From Saccharomonospora amisosensis (GTDB taxonomy: Bacteria > Actinomycetota > Actinomycetes > Mycobacteriales > Pseudonocardiaceae), in assembly GCF_011761185.1 (NCBI RefSeq), contig NZ_JAAOYM010000001.1:496001-560000 (forward strand): 64,000 bases of DNA. The letters run 5' to 3'. The position numbers were made by a program, and so were the translations under genes. Each line of letters begins with the position of its first letter. Position 1 is the first letter of the stretch. This document shows positions 51,592 to 59,816 of the stretch, piece after piece. The notes under the pieces are model-generated. The model made no database searches. It saw nothing but the letters and a program-made list of their open reading frames with translations, and had not been told where the DNA came from.

Positions 51592-51792
51592 TCAGTCCCA
51601 CATGATCCCGCCTGCCTCGGAGTTGAGGCCGGCGACGATGGCGCCGTCGGGGCCTGCCGCGGCGCCGAACAGCTGGTACTGGGCGCCCCAGGCGGCGCCG
51701 CCGTCGTCGGTGGCCGACGCGATACCGGTGGCACCGAAGGACAGCGGCAGGGCGAGTGCGACCGCCACCATTCCGCGACGAAGTGTACGCAT
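51592..51792 (-). CDS. Small secreted peptide 4 of tandem family
   Basis: A 66-residue precursor with signal peptide ending GIASA and mature part TDDGGAAWGAQYQLFG, AAAGPDGAIVAGLNSEAGG, IMWD. The alternating small and hydrophobic residues with Gly/Ala/Asn/Ser could form beta-rich surface assemblies, as chaplin- or rodlin-type peptides do, but there is no sequence match I can claim. Its signal peptide and start of the mature region match copy 5 almost exactly, suggesting that 4 and 5 share a direct ancestor. Confidence 0.85.
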   Translation of the reverse strand: MRTLRRGMVAVALALPLSFGATGIASATDDGGAAWGAQYQLFGAAAGPDGAIVAGLNSEAGGIMWD

Positions 51793-51832
51793 TTGTTGAT
51801 CCTTTCTCTGTGTTCCCGAAGGGGGCCGACCC

Positions 51833-51866
51833 GGCCTTCTCGTGCTTGGGCTGGCTGTTGAAGACC
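51833..51866 (-). promoter_or_regulatory. Conserved 34-nt upstream element, peptide gene 4
   Basis: Third copy of the element, 41 nt upstream of the start codon. The near-constant spacing (41-43 nt) in three copies supports a promoter role. Confidence 0.55.
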
Positions 51867-51980
51867 GGATCGCAATCGAGGCCGACGGCCTCGCCACGAC
51901 TGGTACCCGCCCCCGCTCGCGACTATGCCGCTGAGTCGACAAAGGACCTGTGCGATGTCACCCGTTGGTGCGTCGAACAG

Positions 51981-52018
51981 GGTGATGCCCCGGGGAGTCC
52001 GCTCCCCGGGGCATCACC
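51981..52018 (-). terminator. Hairpin terminator after peptide gene 5, 17-bp stem
   Basis: GGTGATGCCCCGGGGAG at 51981-51997 pairs perfectly with 52002-52018 around a four-nt loop, 26 bases after the stop of the fifth peptide gene. It is the strongest of the five hairpins, all of which share a GCCCCGG core. Confidence 0.92.
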
Positions 52019-52043
52019 GTGCCCTACCTGGTGCACCGCCGAA

Positions 52044-52361
52044 TCACCAGCGGTGCCACCACGATTCGGAGTGGATACCGAACGTGGCAGCGCCCTGCGG
52101 GCCGGCGAACGCGCCGAAGGTGGTGTAGTCCGCGCTGCCGCCGCTGCCGTTGTTCCAGCGCCCCTCGTTCATGAATCCGTCCGCTTCGGAGTGAATTCCT
52201 CCGACAACGGCTCCCTCGGGGCCCGCGACGGCGAACTCGGAGCCGTACTCGGCGCCCCACGACGCGCCGCCGTCGTCGGTCGCGGACGCGATACCGGTGG
52301 CGCCGAAGGACAGGGGGAGGGCGAGTGCGACCGCCACCATTCCGCGACGTACTGTGCGCAT
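52044..52361 (-). CDS. Small secreted peptide 5 of tandem family, two-module form
   Basis: A 105-residue precursor with the family signal peptide (MRTVRRGMVAVALALPLSFG) and a 78-residue mature part containing two copies of the core: FAVAGPEGAVVGGIHSEADG near residues 42-61 and FGAFAGPQGAATFGIHSES near residues 80-98. A Gly/Asn/Ser linker joins them and the end is WWHRW instead of MWD. It may be the ancestral or a derived scaffold form. GAAAGGA precedes the ATG. Confidence 0.85.
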   Translation of the reverse strand: MRTVRRGMVAVALALPLSFGATGIASATDDGGASWGAEYGSEFAVAGPEGAVVGGIHSEADGFMNEGRWNNGSGGSADYTTFGAFAGPQGAATFGIHSESWWHRW

Positions 52362-52525
52362 GAGGAGTTCCTTTCTCCGTCTTCACGAAAGAGCAGGGTC
52401 CGACCGTCACTCGTGTTCGCGGCAATGGAGGCCGGACCGGGATTACGCCGAGGCTCGCCTCGCAGGTCCGCTGTGCGACCCGCTTTACGCTAACCACATG
52501 TCCGGTTCGGGCGCATTCCGCTTCA

Positions 52526-53134
52526 TCAGCTCGGGCGAACCCGGATTCCGTCGAATGCGACCCTGGCCACGGCTTCGACGATGTCGTCCGCACCGTTCCG
52601 TGGCCGATACCACTCGATCAGGGAGTTGACCATTCCGAAGAGGAGTCGAGCCGTGGTGGCGGGGTCGATGTCGGGCCGGATGTCCCCGTCGCTTTCGGCC
52701 TCCGCGACCAGCTCCGCCACGATCCGGTCGAACTCACGCCGCCTCGTCAGCGCTGCGCGTTCCACATCCGTGTTTCCCCGCACCCGCAGCAGCAAGGTGA
52801 CGAACGGCAACCGATCGTGCAGTACCGAAACGCTGCCGCGCACGAGCAGCTCCAGCCGATGGATCGCTCTACCGTCGGCCTGCTCGGCCTGTTCGACGAC
52901 GGCGAACAGGCCGTCGAGCGCCCTGTCGACGGCGAGTCTGAGCAGTTCTCGCTTGCTAGGGACGTGGTGGTAGATGGCGGATTTGGTGATTCCGAGCTTG
53001 CGGGCGAGATCCTCCATGCTCGTGCCGTCGTAACCGCGCTCGTTGAACAGCTCCACGGCGACGCGCAGCACCGACTCCAGGTCGTAGCCCGGCCTGCCCC
53101 TGCGCGTGGTCTTGGTCCCCGGCGCTGCTGTCAT
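52526..53134 (-). CDS. paaR: TetR-family regulator, PaaR
   Basis: A 202-residue TetR regulator with the N-terminal helix-turn-helix VAVELFNERGYDGTSMEDLARKLGITKSAIYHHVPSKRELL (residues 26-66) and a C-terminal ligand domain with SLIEWYRP. It lies 12 bases after paaK on the same strand and most likely ends the paaI-paaK-paaR operon. In actinobacteria the TetR-type PaaR represses paa genes and is released by phenylacetyl-CoA. Two matching dyads lie in the paaI/paaZ divergent promoter. Confidence 0.9.
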   Translation of the reverse strand: MTAAPGTKTTRRGRPGYDLESVLRVAVELFNERGYDGTSMEDLARKLGITKSAIYHHVPSKRELLRLAVDRALDGLFAVVEQAEQADGRAIHRLELLVRGSVSVLHDRLPFVTLLLRVRGNTDVERAALTRRREFDRIVAELVAEAESDGDIRPDIDPATTARLLFGMVNSLIEWYRPRNGADDIVEAVARVAFDGIRVRPS

Positions 53135-53146
53135 GCGGCCAGTATC

Positions 53147-54436
53147 TCAGTCGGCGCGGTTGTCGATGACGCGGCGCATCTTGCCGACCGAACGCTCCAG
53201 AGTCTCCGGGTCCACGACAGCGACGTCGACGCCGACGCCGATGCCCTCGCGTACCGCTGAGACGATCTCGGCGGCGGCGGCCTCCCTGCGCTGTTGTGGT
53301 GTGTCGGCATTCGCCTCGACGTGGACGGTCAGCTGGTCGAGGCGGTCCTTCTTGGACAGGACGAGCTGGAAGTGCGGGGAGAGCCCTGCGGTGCGCAGTA
53401 CGATCTCCTCGATCTGGGTGGGGAACAGGTTCACCCCGCGCAGGATGATCATGTCGTCGGAGCGTCCGGTGACCTTCTCCATCCTGCGGTAGGCGGGGCG
53501 CGCGGACCCCGGCCGAAGGCTGGTGAGGTCGCGGGTGCGGTAACGGATCAGCGGTAGCGCTTCCTTGGTCAGCGAGGTGAACACCAGCTCACCGTGTTCG
53601 CCCTCGCCGAGCGGGTTCTCGTCGATGGGGTCGATCACCTCGGGATAGAAGTGGTCCTCCCAGATGTGCAGGCCGTCCTTGGTCTCCACGCATTCCTGCG
53701 CGACACCTGGACCCATCACCTCGGAGAGACCGTAGATGTCGACCGCGTCGAGTCCCGCGCGCTCCTCGATCTCGACGCGCATCCGCTCTGTCCACGGCTC
53801 GGCACCGAAGATGCCGACCCGCAACGAGCTCTGCCTCGGGTCGAGGCCCTGCCGTTCGAACTCGTCCAGCAGGGTCAGCATGTAGGAGGGCGTCACCATG
53901 ATGACCTCAGGACGCAGGTCGGTGATGAGCCGCACCTGCCGCGCCGTCATGCCGCCCGACGCCGGTATCACGGTGCAACCGAGCCGCTCTGCACCGTAGT
54001 GCGCGCCGAGCCCGCCGGTGAACAGTCCGTACCCGTATGCCACGTGAACCTTGTTGCCAGGTCGTCCTCCGGCAGCGCGGATGGACCGGGCCATGAGTAT
54101 CGCCCAGTTGTCCAGGTCGGTTTCGGTGTAGCCAACAACGGTGGGGGTTCCGGTGGTGCCGCTTGAGGCGTGCAGCCTGCGCACCTGTTCCTGTGCCACC
54201 GCGAACATCCCGAACGGGTAGTTCTCTCGCAGATCGCTCTTGGTGGTGAGCGGGAACTTCGCGAGGTCGGACAGTTCGCGGCAGTCGTCGGGGTGCACGC
54301 CGGCGTCGTCGAATCGCTTGCGGTAGAAGGGCACGTTCTCGTAGGCGTGCCGCAGCGTCCAGCGCAGTCGCCGGAGCTGGAGTGCCCGCAGCTCGTCGGT
54401 GCCGAGCCGCTCGTTCGGGTCGGTGAATGCCGCCAT
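53147..54436 (-). CDS. paaK: Phenylacetate-CoA ligase
   Basis: A 429-residue AMP-forming ligase activating phenylacetate to phenylacetyl-CoA. The AMP-binding P-loop is HASSGTTGTPTVVGYT near residue 90. Further blocks are GIFGAEPWTERMR near residue 210, YGLSEVMGPGVAQEC near residue 240, RYRTRDLT and GRSDDMIILRGVNLFPTQIEE near residue 340. The length is typical for PaaK. Its ATG shares one base with the paaI stop (TGATG). Confidence 0.96.
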   Translation of the reverse strand: MAAFTDPNERLGTDELRALQLRRLRWTLRHAYENVPFYRKRFDDAGVHPDDCRELSDLAKFPLTTKSDLRENYPFGMFAVAQEQVRRLHASSGTTGTPTVVGYTETDLDNWAILMARSIRAAGGRPGNKVHVAYGYGLFTGGLGAHYGAERLGCTVIPASGGMTARQVRLITDLRPEVIMVTPSYMLTLLDEFERQGLDPRQSSLRVGIFGAEPWTERMRVEIEERAGLDAVDIYGLSEVMGPGVAQECVETKDGLHIWEDHFYPEVIDPIDENPLGEGEHGELVFTSLTKEALPLIRYRTRDLTSLRPGSARPAYRRMEKVTGRSDDMIILRGVNLFPTQIEEIVLRTAGLSPHFQLVLSKKDRLDQLTVHVEANADTPQQRREAAAAEIVSAVREGIGVGVDVAVVDPETLERSVGKMRRVIDNRAD

Positions 54437-54846
54437 CAGACTTCCTTGTCAATGACTCGACTGCGACCGCGGAACTCCGCGATGACCGCGCGTCCTGCCG
54501 CGTCCTCGCGGTGCACGGTGACGTCGTAGATGCCGTTGCGTCCGTATCGGGTCCGTTCCTGCGCCGTGGCCACCAGGTAGTCACCGAGGCGGGCAGCGGC
54601 GACGAAGGTGATCTCCGCACCAGCCGCGACCGTGACCGGACCATGGCTGTTGCACGCGCACGCGAAGCTGGTGTCGGCGAGCAGGAAGACGTATCCGCCG
54701 TGGGCGATGTCGTGTCCGTTGACCATGGCTGAGGTGACCCGCATCGCCGCGACAGCACGACCGTCACCCGCCTGTAGTAGCTCGATGCCGAGGGAGCGGG
54801 ATGCTTCGTCGACGGCGAACATGTCGTGAGCCGCGTTGCCTGTCAC
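54436..54846 (-). CDS. paaI: PaaI hotdog-fold acyl-CoA thioesterase
   Basis: A 136-residue hotdog thioesterase of PaaI type with the signature VNGHDIAHGGYVFLLADTSFACACNS near residue 42, including the conserved Asp. It protects the pathway by hydrolysing dead-end or excess phenylacetyl-CoA-derived thioesters. The GTG start at 54846 is 17 bp from the first PaaR-type dyad. It is the first gene of the paaI-paaK-paaR unit, divergent from paaZ. Confidence 0.94.
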   Translation of the reverse strand: MTGNAAHDMFAVDEASRSLGIELLQAGDGRAVAAMRVTSAMVNGHDIAHGGYVFLLADTSFACACNSHGPVTVAAGAEITFVAAARLGDYLVATAQERTRYGRNGIYDVTVHREDAAGRAVIAEFRGRSRVIDKEV

Positions 54847-54862
54847 TGGCCGCCAATCCTGC

Positions 54863-54884
54863 TAACTGACCGAATGGACGGTTA
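54863..54884. promoter_or_regulatory. PaaR-type operator, paaI side
   Basis: An imperfect palindrome with core ACCGAATGGACGGTTA (54869-54884), preceded by TAACTG. It is 17 bp upstream of the paaI start and shares its core with a second site at 55019-55040. TetR-type PaaR is the expected ligand. Confidence 0.8.
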
Positions 54885-55018
54885 ATACTGGTCGCCCTGT
54901 CCAGGAGGTGTCAAGAGAACGCGACCCGCGACCGTCCCGCGCATCGGTTGTGGAAACTCTTCGCGGCGGAATCGCGAGCCGGTCACGCATTGCCCCCCGG
55001 GCGACCACGCGCCTAGAA

Positions 55019-55040
55019 TTACCGAACGGACGGTTAGTAA
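55019..55040. promoter_or_regulatory. PaaR-type operator, paaZ side
   Basis: The palindromic core ACCGAACGGACGGTTA (55021-55036) is flanked by TT and GTAA, 21 bp upstream of the paaZ ATG. It differs from the paaI-side core by a single base. Confidence 0.82.
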
Positions 55041-55061
55041 TTCGACGAGGAGGTCACCAGC

Positions 55062-57092
55062 ATGGGTCCGTTGCCCAGCTACGTAAGCGGTGAGTGGCGC
55101 GCACCGTCCGGCCAGGGAACACCGCTGCTCGACGCGGTTACCGGCGAGCAGGTCGCCACCGTCTCCTCCTCGGGGCTCGACCTGGGCTCGGCACTGCAGT
55201 ACGGCCGCTCGGTCGGCGGCCCCGCGCTGCGCGAGCTGACCTTCCACCAGCGCGCGGGGTTGCTGAAGGCGCTGGCCTCCCACCTTCGCGAACACCGCGG
55301 CGAACTCTACGAACTGTCCGGGCGCACGGGTGCCACGCTTGCCGACTCGAAGTTCGATGTCGATGGCGGCATCGGCGTGCTCTTCGCCTACTCGAGTAAG
55401 GCGAGGCGGGAACTGCCCAACGACACCGTCTACGTCGAGGGGGACGTGGAAACCCTCGGCAAGCAGGGCACGTTCGTCGGGCAGCACATCGCCACCCCGC
55501 TTCGAGGCGTCGCCGTGCAGATCAACGCCTTCAACTTCCCCGTGTGGGGACCGCTGGAGAAGTTCGCCCCCGCCTTCGTCGCGGGCGTGCCGAGCCTCGT
55601 GAAGCCCGCCAGCCAGACCGCCGACCTGACCCACCGCCTCGTCGAACTAGTCGTCGGGTCCGGTCTGCTGCCGCCGGGCTCGCTGCAACTGGTCTGTGGC
55701 GGCGCGGGCGACCTGCTCGACCACCTCACCGAGCAGGACCTGGTGTCCTTCACCGGCTCGGCGGCCACGGCACAGCGGCTTCGGGCGCACCCGGCGATCG
55801 TGCGTAACTCGGTGCGGTTCAACGCCGAGGCCGACTCGCTGAACTGCTCCGTACTCGGGCCGGACGCGACCCCGGGAACCGCCGAGTTCGACCTCTACGT
55901 CAAGCAGCTCGTCACCGAAATGACCGTGAAGGCAGGCCAGAAATGCACCGCGATCCGGCGCGCGCTCGTACCCTCGGCGTTGATCGACGAGGTCGCGGAA
56001 GCGGTGAGCGGGAAACTGGCCTCGGTCACCGTCGGCAACCCGGGCAGTGACGGTGTGCGCATGGGTGCGCTGGCCAGTCTGGAGCAGCGTGAGGAGGTGC
56101 GCCGCAGCCTGAAAGCGTTGCTCGACGCGGGGTCGATCGTGTTCGGCGACCCGGAGCACGTTGACGTGGTGGATGCCGACCCGCGGCGCGGCGCGTTCAT
56201 TTCCCCCGTGCTGTTGCGCGCCGACGATCCCGGACGCGCGGAGCCGCACGAGGTCGAGGCTTTCGGTCCGGTCAGCACGCTTGTGCCGTACGGGTCCACC
56301 GAGGAGGCCGTACGGCTGGCCGCGAGGGGCAGCGGCAGCCTCGCGGGGTCGATCGTCACCGCCGACGCGGACTTCGCGCGGGACGTGGTGCTTGGTGTGG
56401 CGCCCTGGCACGGCAGGCTGCTCGTGCTCGACGCCGACGACGCGGGCGAGTCCACCGGCCACGGCTCGCCGTTGCCCGCCCTCGTGCACGGTGGCCCCGG
56501 CCGCGCGGGCGGTGGTGAGGAGTTGGGTGGCATCAAGGGCGTGCTGCACCACATGCAGCGCACGGCCGTGCAGGCGAGCCCGCGCGTACTCGGCGCCGTC
56601 ACCGGGCGCTGGGTGCCAGGGGCTCCCCGGTCGGAGGGTGGGCATCCGTTCCGCAAACCACTGTCGCGGCTTCGCGTCGGCGATACCGTCGTGGCGGGCC
56701 CGCGTGTGGTGACAGGGGAGGACATCGCGCACTTCGCCGAGTTCACCGGCGACACCTTCTATGCGCACACCGACGAGGAGCAGGCCAGGGCCAACCCGCT
56801 GTTCGGCGGCATCGTCGCTCACGGCTATCTCGTGGTGTCGTTCGCCGCGGGGCTGTTCGTCGACCCGGCACCCGGGCCCGTGCTCGCCAACTACGGGTTG
56901 GAGAACCTGCGGTTCCTCACCCCCGTCAAGCCGGGTGATGAACTCACCGTCACCCTGACGGCCAAGCAGATCGTCCCCAGGGAGAACGCCGACTACGGCG
57001 AAGTCCGCTGGGACACCGACGTAACCAACCAGCGAGGTGAGTCGGTCGCGAAGTACGACGTGCTCACACTCGTCGCGAAGGAGGCCCGATGA
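55062..57092 (+). CDS. paaZ: PaaZ bifunctional oxepin-CoA hydrolase/aldehyde dehydrogenase
   Basis: A 676-residue fusion. Residues 1-520 are an aldehyde dehydrogenase with [30 protein letters not shown], general-base Glu in [10 protein letters not shown] and catalytic Cys in [11 protein letters not shown] near residue 293. Residues 540-675 are an (R)-specific MaoC hydratase domain ([32 protein letters not shown]). It opens the oxepin-CoA ring and oxidises the aldehyde. GAGGAGG precedes the ATG. Its stop is coupled to a 42-codon ORF carried by an insertion, so paaA no longer follows directly. Confidence 0.95.
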   Translation: MGPLPSYVSGEWRAPSGQGTPLLDAVTGEQVATVSSSGLDLGSALQYGRSVGGPALRELTFHQRAGLLKALASHLREHRGELYELSGRTGATLADSKFDVDGGIGVLFAYSSKARRELPNDTVYVEGDVETLGKQGTFVGQHIATPLRGVAVQINAFNFPVWGPLEKFAPAFVAGVPSLVKPASQTADLTHRLVELVVGSGLLPPGSLQLVCGGAGDLLDHLTEQDLVSFTGSAATAQRLRAHPAIVRNSVRFNAEADSLNCSVLGPDATPGTAEFDLYVKQLVTEMTVKAGQKCTAIRRALVPSALIDEVAEAVSGKLASVTVGNPGSDGVRMGALASLEQREEVRRSLKALLDAGSIVFGDPEHVDVVDADPRRGAFISPVLLRADDPGRAEPHEVEAFGPVSTLVPYGSTEEAVRLAARGSGSLAGSIVTADADFARDVVLGVAPWHGRLLVLDADDAGESTGHGSPLPALVHGGPGRAGGGEELGGIKGVLHHMQRTAVQASPRVLGAVTGRWVPGAPRSEGGHPFRKPLSRLRVGDTVVAGPRVVTGEDIAHFAEFTGDTFYAHTDEEQARANPLFGGIVAHGYLVVSFAAGLFVDPAPGPVLANYGLENLRFLTPVKPGDELTVTLTAKQIVPRENADYGEVRWDTDVTNQRGESVAKYDVLTLVAKEAR

Positions 57093-57219
57093 GCGAGAGT
57101 CGCGGAGCTTGCGCAGCGGTGCTCATTGGGGCCGACCGGGGTGGGCCCCCGCTGTGGCAGGTTTTTGGGCCACGGCAGGGGAGGGTGTCCCGCAAGACGC
57201 AGAAGGAGGCCCGATGAGC
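57077..57219. repeat. 125-bp insertion bounded by 18-bp direct repeats
   Basis: GAAGGAGGCCCGATGAGC occurs at 57077-57094 (end of paaZ) and again at 57202-57219 (start of paaA), 125 bp apart. Each copy includes a ribosome binding site and an ATGA junction. Removing one repeat unit would leave paaZ and paaA joined by a normal ATGA overlap, so the intervening DNA is an insertion or tandem-duplication product. It contains an imperfect 13-bp hairpin (57146-57158 with 57169-57181) with a T-rich loop. Confidence 0.9.
57089..57217 (+). CDS. 42-aa coupled small ORF within the paa insertion
   Basis: A 42-codon frame starting at the ATG that overlaps the paaZ stop and ending at a TGA that overlaps the paaA ATG, so a ribosome could pass from paaZ through it to paaA. 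It begins [19 protein letters not shown], continues [14 protein letters not shown] and ends KEAR, the same four residues that end PaaZ, because of the direct repeat. It may only preserve translational coupling, and no function for the peptide is claimed. Confidence 0.55.
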   Translation: MSESRGACAAVLIGADRGGPPLWQVFGPRQGRVSRKTQKEAR

Positions 57220-58167
57220 CCCGCGACGCTGCCCCAGCCCGACCTGCAGCGGCACTTCGAGCGCACCATCGAGCGCGACCAGCGCATCGAGCCACGGGAC
57301 TGGCTTCCCGAGGGTTACCGGAAGACGATGATCAGGATGATCGCGCAGCACGCGCATTCGGAGATCATCGGTATGCAGCCGGAGGGCAACTGGATCACCA
57401 GGGCGCCTTCGTTGCGGCGCAAGGCGATCCTGCTCGCCAAGGTGCAGGACGAGGCTGGGCACGGGCTGTACCTGTACTCGGCTGCGGAGACGCTCGGCGC
57501 AGACCGGGCCGAGCTGACCGAGAAGCTGATTTCCGGCAAGCAGAAGTACTCCTCGATCTTCAACTATCCGACGCTGACGTTCGCGGACGTGGGTGTGATC
57601 GGTTGGCTTGTGGACGGTGCCGCGATCTGTAACCAGGTTCCGTTGTGCCGCAGTTCCTACGGCCCGTACGCGCGGGCGATGATCCGGATCTGCAAGGAGG
57701 AGTCGTTCCACCAGCGGCAGGGTTACGAACTGCTGCTGACGATGATGCGTGGCACCCCTCGGCAACGGGACATGGTGCAGGAATCGGTTGACCGCTGGTG
57801 GTGGCCTTCGCTGATGATGTTCGGCCCGCCGGACGCGGAATCACCACACACCGAGCAGTCGATGGCCTGGAAGATCAAGCGACACACCAACGACGAGCTG
57901 CGCCAGCGGTTCGTCGACATGACGGTTCCACAGGCCGAGATGCTCGGGGTGAGCCTTCCCGACCCGGATCTGAAGTGGAACGCCAAGCGTGGGCACTACG
58001 ACTTCGGTGAGATCGACTGGTCGGAGTTCAAGCAGGTGGTCTCTGGCAACGGGCCGTGCAACGCGCAGCGTGTGGCGCATCGGCGCGCGGCGCACACCGA
58101 CGGTGCCTGGGTGCGGGAGGCCGCGGCCGCGTATGCGGCGAAGCGAGCAGGCAGGAGCGCGGCATGA
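57214..58167 (+). CDS. paaA: Phenylacetyl-CoA epoxidase subunit A (catalytic)
   Basis: A 317-residue ferritin-like di-iron protein, the catalytic subunit that epoxidises the phenylacetyl-CoA ring. Iron-ligand helices are visible as [17 protein letters not shown] near residue 45, [20 protein letters not shown] near residue 75 and [19 protein letters not shown] near residue 155. The ATG has AAGGAGG upstream as part of the 18-bp repeat. The stop is coupled to paaB (ATGA). Confidence 0.96.
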   Translation: MSPATLPQPDLQRHFERTIERDQRIEPRDWLPEGYRKTMIRMIAQHAHSEIIGMQPEGNWITRAPSLRRKAILLAKVQDEAGHGLYLYSAAETLGADRAELTEKLISGKQKYSSIFNYPTLTFADVGVIGWLVDGAAICNQVPLCRSSYGPYARAMIRICKEESFHQRQGYELLLTMMRGTPRQRDMVQESVDRWWWPSLMMFGPPDAESPHTEQSMAWKIKRHTNDELRQRFVDMTVPQAEMLGVSLPDPDLKWNAKRGHYDFGEIDWSEFKQVVSGNGPCNAQRVAHRRAAHTDGAWVREAAAAYAAKRAGRSAA

Positions 58168-58445
58168 GCGAATGGCCACTGTACGAGGTTTTCGTGCGAG
58201 GCAAGCGAGGGCTCAATCACGTACACGTCGGCTCGCTGCGCGCGGCCGACGGTGAGATGGCGTTGCGCAACGCGCGTGACCTCTACACGCGTCGAAACGA
58301 GGGAGTCAGCATCTGGGTGGTGAAGGCCGCCGACATCACCGCGTCCTCTCCGGACGAGAAGGACCCGTTCTTCGCGCCGAGCGGCGACAAGGTGTACCGC
58401 CACCCCACTTTCTACGACATTCCCGACGATGTTCCACACATGTGA
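58164..58445 (+). CDS. paaB: Phenylacetyl-CoA epoxidase subunit B
   Basis: A 93-residue Paa[21 protein letters not shown] at the start, [22 protein letters not shown] in the middle and a proline-rich [21 protein letters not shown]-terminus, all conserved in the family. It is a structural subunit bridging PaaA-PaaC heterodimers in the multicomponent monooxygenase. It overlaps paaA by ATGA and is six bases from paaC. Confidence 0.95.
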   Translation: MSEWPLYEVFVRGKRGLNHVHVGSLRAADGEMALRNARDLYTRRNEGVSIWVVKAADITASSPDEKDPFFAPSGDKVYRHPTFYDIPDDVPHM

Positions 58446-58451
58446 GCGACC

Positions 58452-59318
58452 ATGTCATTCGACAACGCCTACGAGGCGGTAACCGCCGACAACGACTCCA
58501 GGTGGGCGTTCGGCACCGGATTCACCGACCCGCTGTCCGGAGTGGACAAAAAGGTGCCGGAAGGGGTTCACGTTGGCGAACTGACCGCCTACTGCCTGAT
58601 GCTCGGCGACGACGCGCTGATCCTCTCCCACCGGGTGCAGCAGTGGTGCACCAACGCCCCCGAACTTGAGGACGAGGTCGCGCTGGCCAACATCGCGCTC
58701 GACCTGCTGGGGCAGGCCCGGCTGCTGCTTTCCCGGCCGGGCGACAGGTCGGAGGACTCCTACGCCTTCTTCCGAGAGGAGCGGGAGTTCCGCAACGTCC
58801 GGCTCGTCGAGCTGCCACGGGGTGACTTCGCCGAACTGATCGCCAGGTTGCTGGTCTTCTCCACGTGGCGGCTCGCCGTGGCGAACCGGCTGACCGGGTC
58901 GCGCGACCAGGTGCTCGCGGCCGTAGCCTGCAAGGCCGTGAAGGAACTCGCCTACCATCGCGACTACGCAGCACAATGGACGGTCCGGCTCGGCGATGGG
59001 ACCGGTCACTCACGGCAGCGCATGGCGGCTGGGTTGAGTGCTGTCTGGCCGTATGTTTCGGAACTGTTCAGTCCACATGAGATCGAACTGTCGCTCGCCG
59101 ATGCCGGAGTCGCCGTTGACCCGCGTAGTGTGCGGGGTGAGTTCGACGACGTGCTCGCGACCGTACTTTCGGAGGCCACCCTTCAGGTGCCCGACGTCGC
59201 TCCGGTTCCTGGTGTGGCGGGCAGAGCCGGACGCGGCGGTGTGCACAGCGAGGCGATGGGTTACCTGCTCGCCGAGTTGCAGAGCGTCGCCAGAGCGCAC
59301 CCGGAGGCGACATGGTGA
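58452..59318 (+). CDS. paaC: Phenylacetyl-CoA epoxidase subunit C
   Basis: A 288-residue ferritin-like subunit, structural partner of PaaA. Helical blocks are LTAYCLMLGDDALILSHRV, LEDEVALANIALDLLGQARLL near residue 75, LLVFSTWRLAVANRLTGS and KAVKELAYHRDYAAQWTVRLGD near residue 160. Length and motif order are normal. The 3' end overlaps paaD by seven bases. Confidence 0.95.
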   Translation: MSFDNAYEAVTADNDSRWAFGTGFTDPLSGVDKKVPEGVHVGELTAYCLMLGDDALILSHRVQQWCTNAPELEDEVALANIALDLLGQARLLLSRPGDRSEDSYAFFREEREFRNVRLVELPRGDFAELIARLLVFSTWRLAVANRLTGSRDQVLAAVACKAVKELAYHRDYAAQWTVRLGDGTGHSRQRMAAGLSAVWPYVSELFSPHEIELSLADAGVAVDPRSVRGEFDDVLATVLSEATLQVPDVAPVPGVAGRAGRGGVHSEAMGYLLAELQSVARAHPEATW

Positions 59319-59815
59319 CGGCACTCCGAGACGCGCGGGCGGTGGCCGAGACCGTGACCGACCCGGAGCTGCCGATGTTGACACTGGCCGACCTCGGTGT
59401 GTTGCGGGAAGTGCGGGAGGTCGACGGCAGTGTGATCGTGTCGATCACCCCCACCTACACCGGCTGCCCCGCCATGGACACCATGCGCGACGACCTGGTG
59501 CACGCGCTGCGTCGGGCCGGCTACCCCGATGTCGAGGTACGCATCGTACTGACTCCCGCCTGGAGTTCCGACTGGATCAGTGAGCGGGGCAGGCTGCGGC
59601 TCGCGGAGGCGGGCATCGCGCCGCCTGGTGACGCACCGCGAACGCCTTCCGGGCCGGTCCCGCTGAACCTTCGACCACCGAACCGAGTGGTGCGGTGCCC
59701 TCGGTGCGGTAGCGGCGACACCGAGGAGGTGTCGCGCTTCGGTGCCACGGCGTGCAGGGCGCTGCACCGTTGCCGCGCGTGTGCGGAGCCGTTCGAGCAC
59801 GTCAAGGAGATCTGA
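59312..59815 (+). CDS. paaD: Phenylacetate pathway protein PaaD
   Basis: A 167-residue MIP18/DUF59-family protein: VTDPELPMLTLADLGVLREV near residue 15 and TPTYTGCPAMDTM near residue 46, followed by a C-terminal zinc-finger-like cluster (CPRCGSGDTEEVSRFG, then CRALHRCRAC). PaaD is thought to help mature the iron cofactors of the epoxidase complex. It begins inside paaC and ends one base before paaE. Confidence 0.93.
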   Translation: MVTALRDARAVAETVTDPELPMLTLADLGVLREVREVDGSVIVSITPTYTGCPAMDTMRDDLVHALRRAGYPDVEVRIVLTPAWSSDWISERGRLRLAEAGIAPPGDAPRTPSGPVPLNLRPPNRVVRCPRCGSGDTEEVSRFGATACRALHRCRACAEPFEHVKEI

Positions 59816-59816
59816 A

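Noticed and set aside
50228-52361. Peptide array as lanthipeptide or lasso-peptide precursors
   Set aside because: Precursors have Sec-type signal peptides, not RiPP leaders. Four of five lack Cys, and no modifying enzymes lie nearby.
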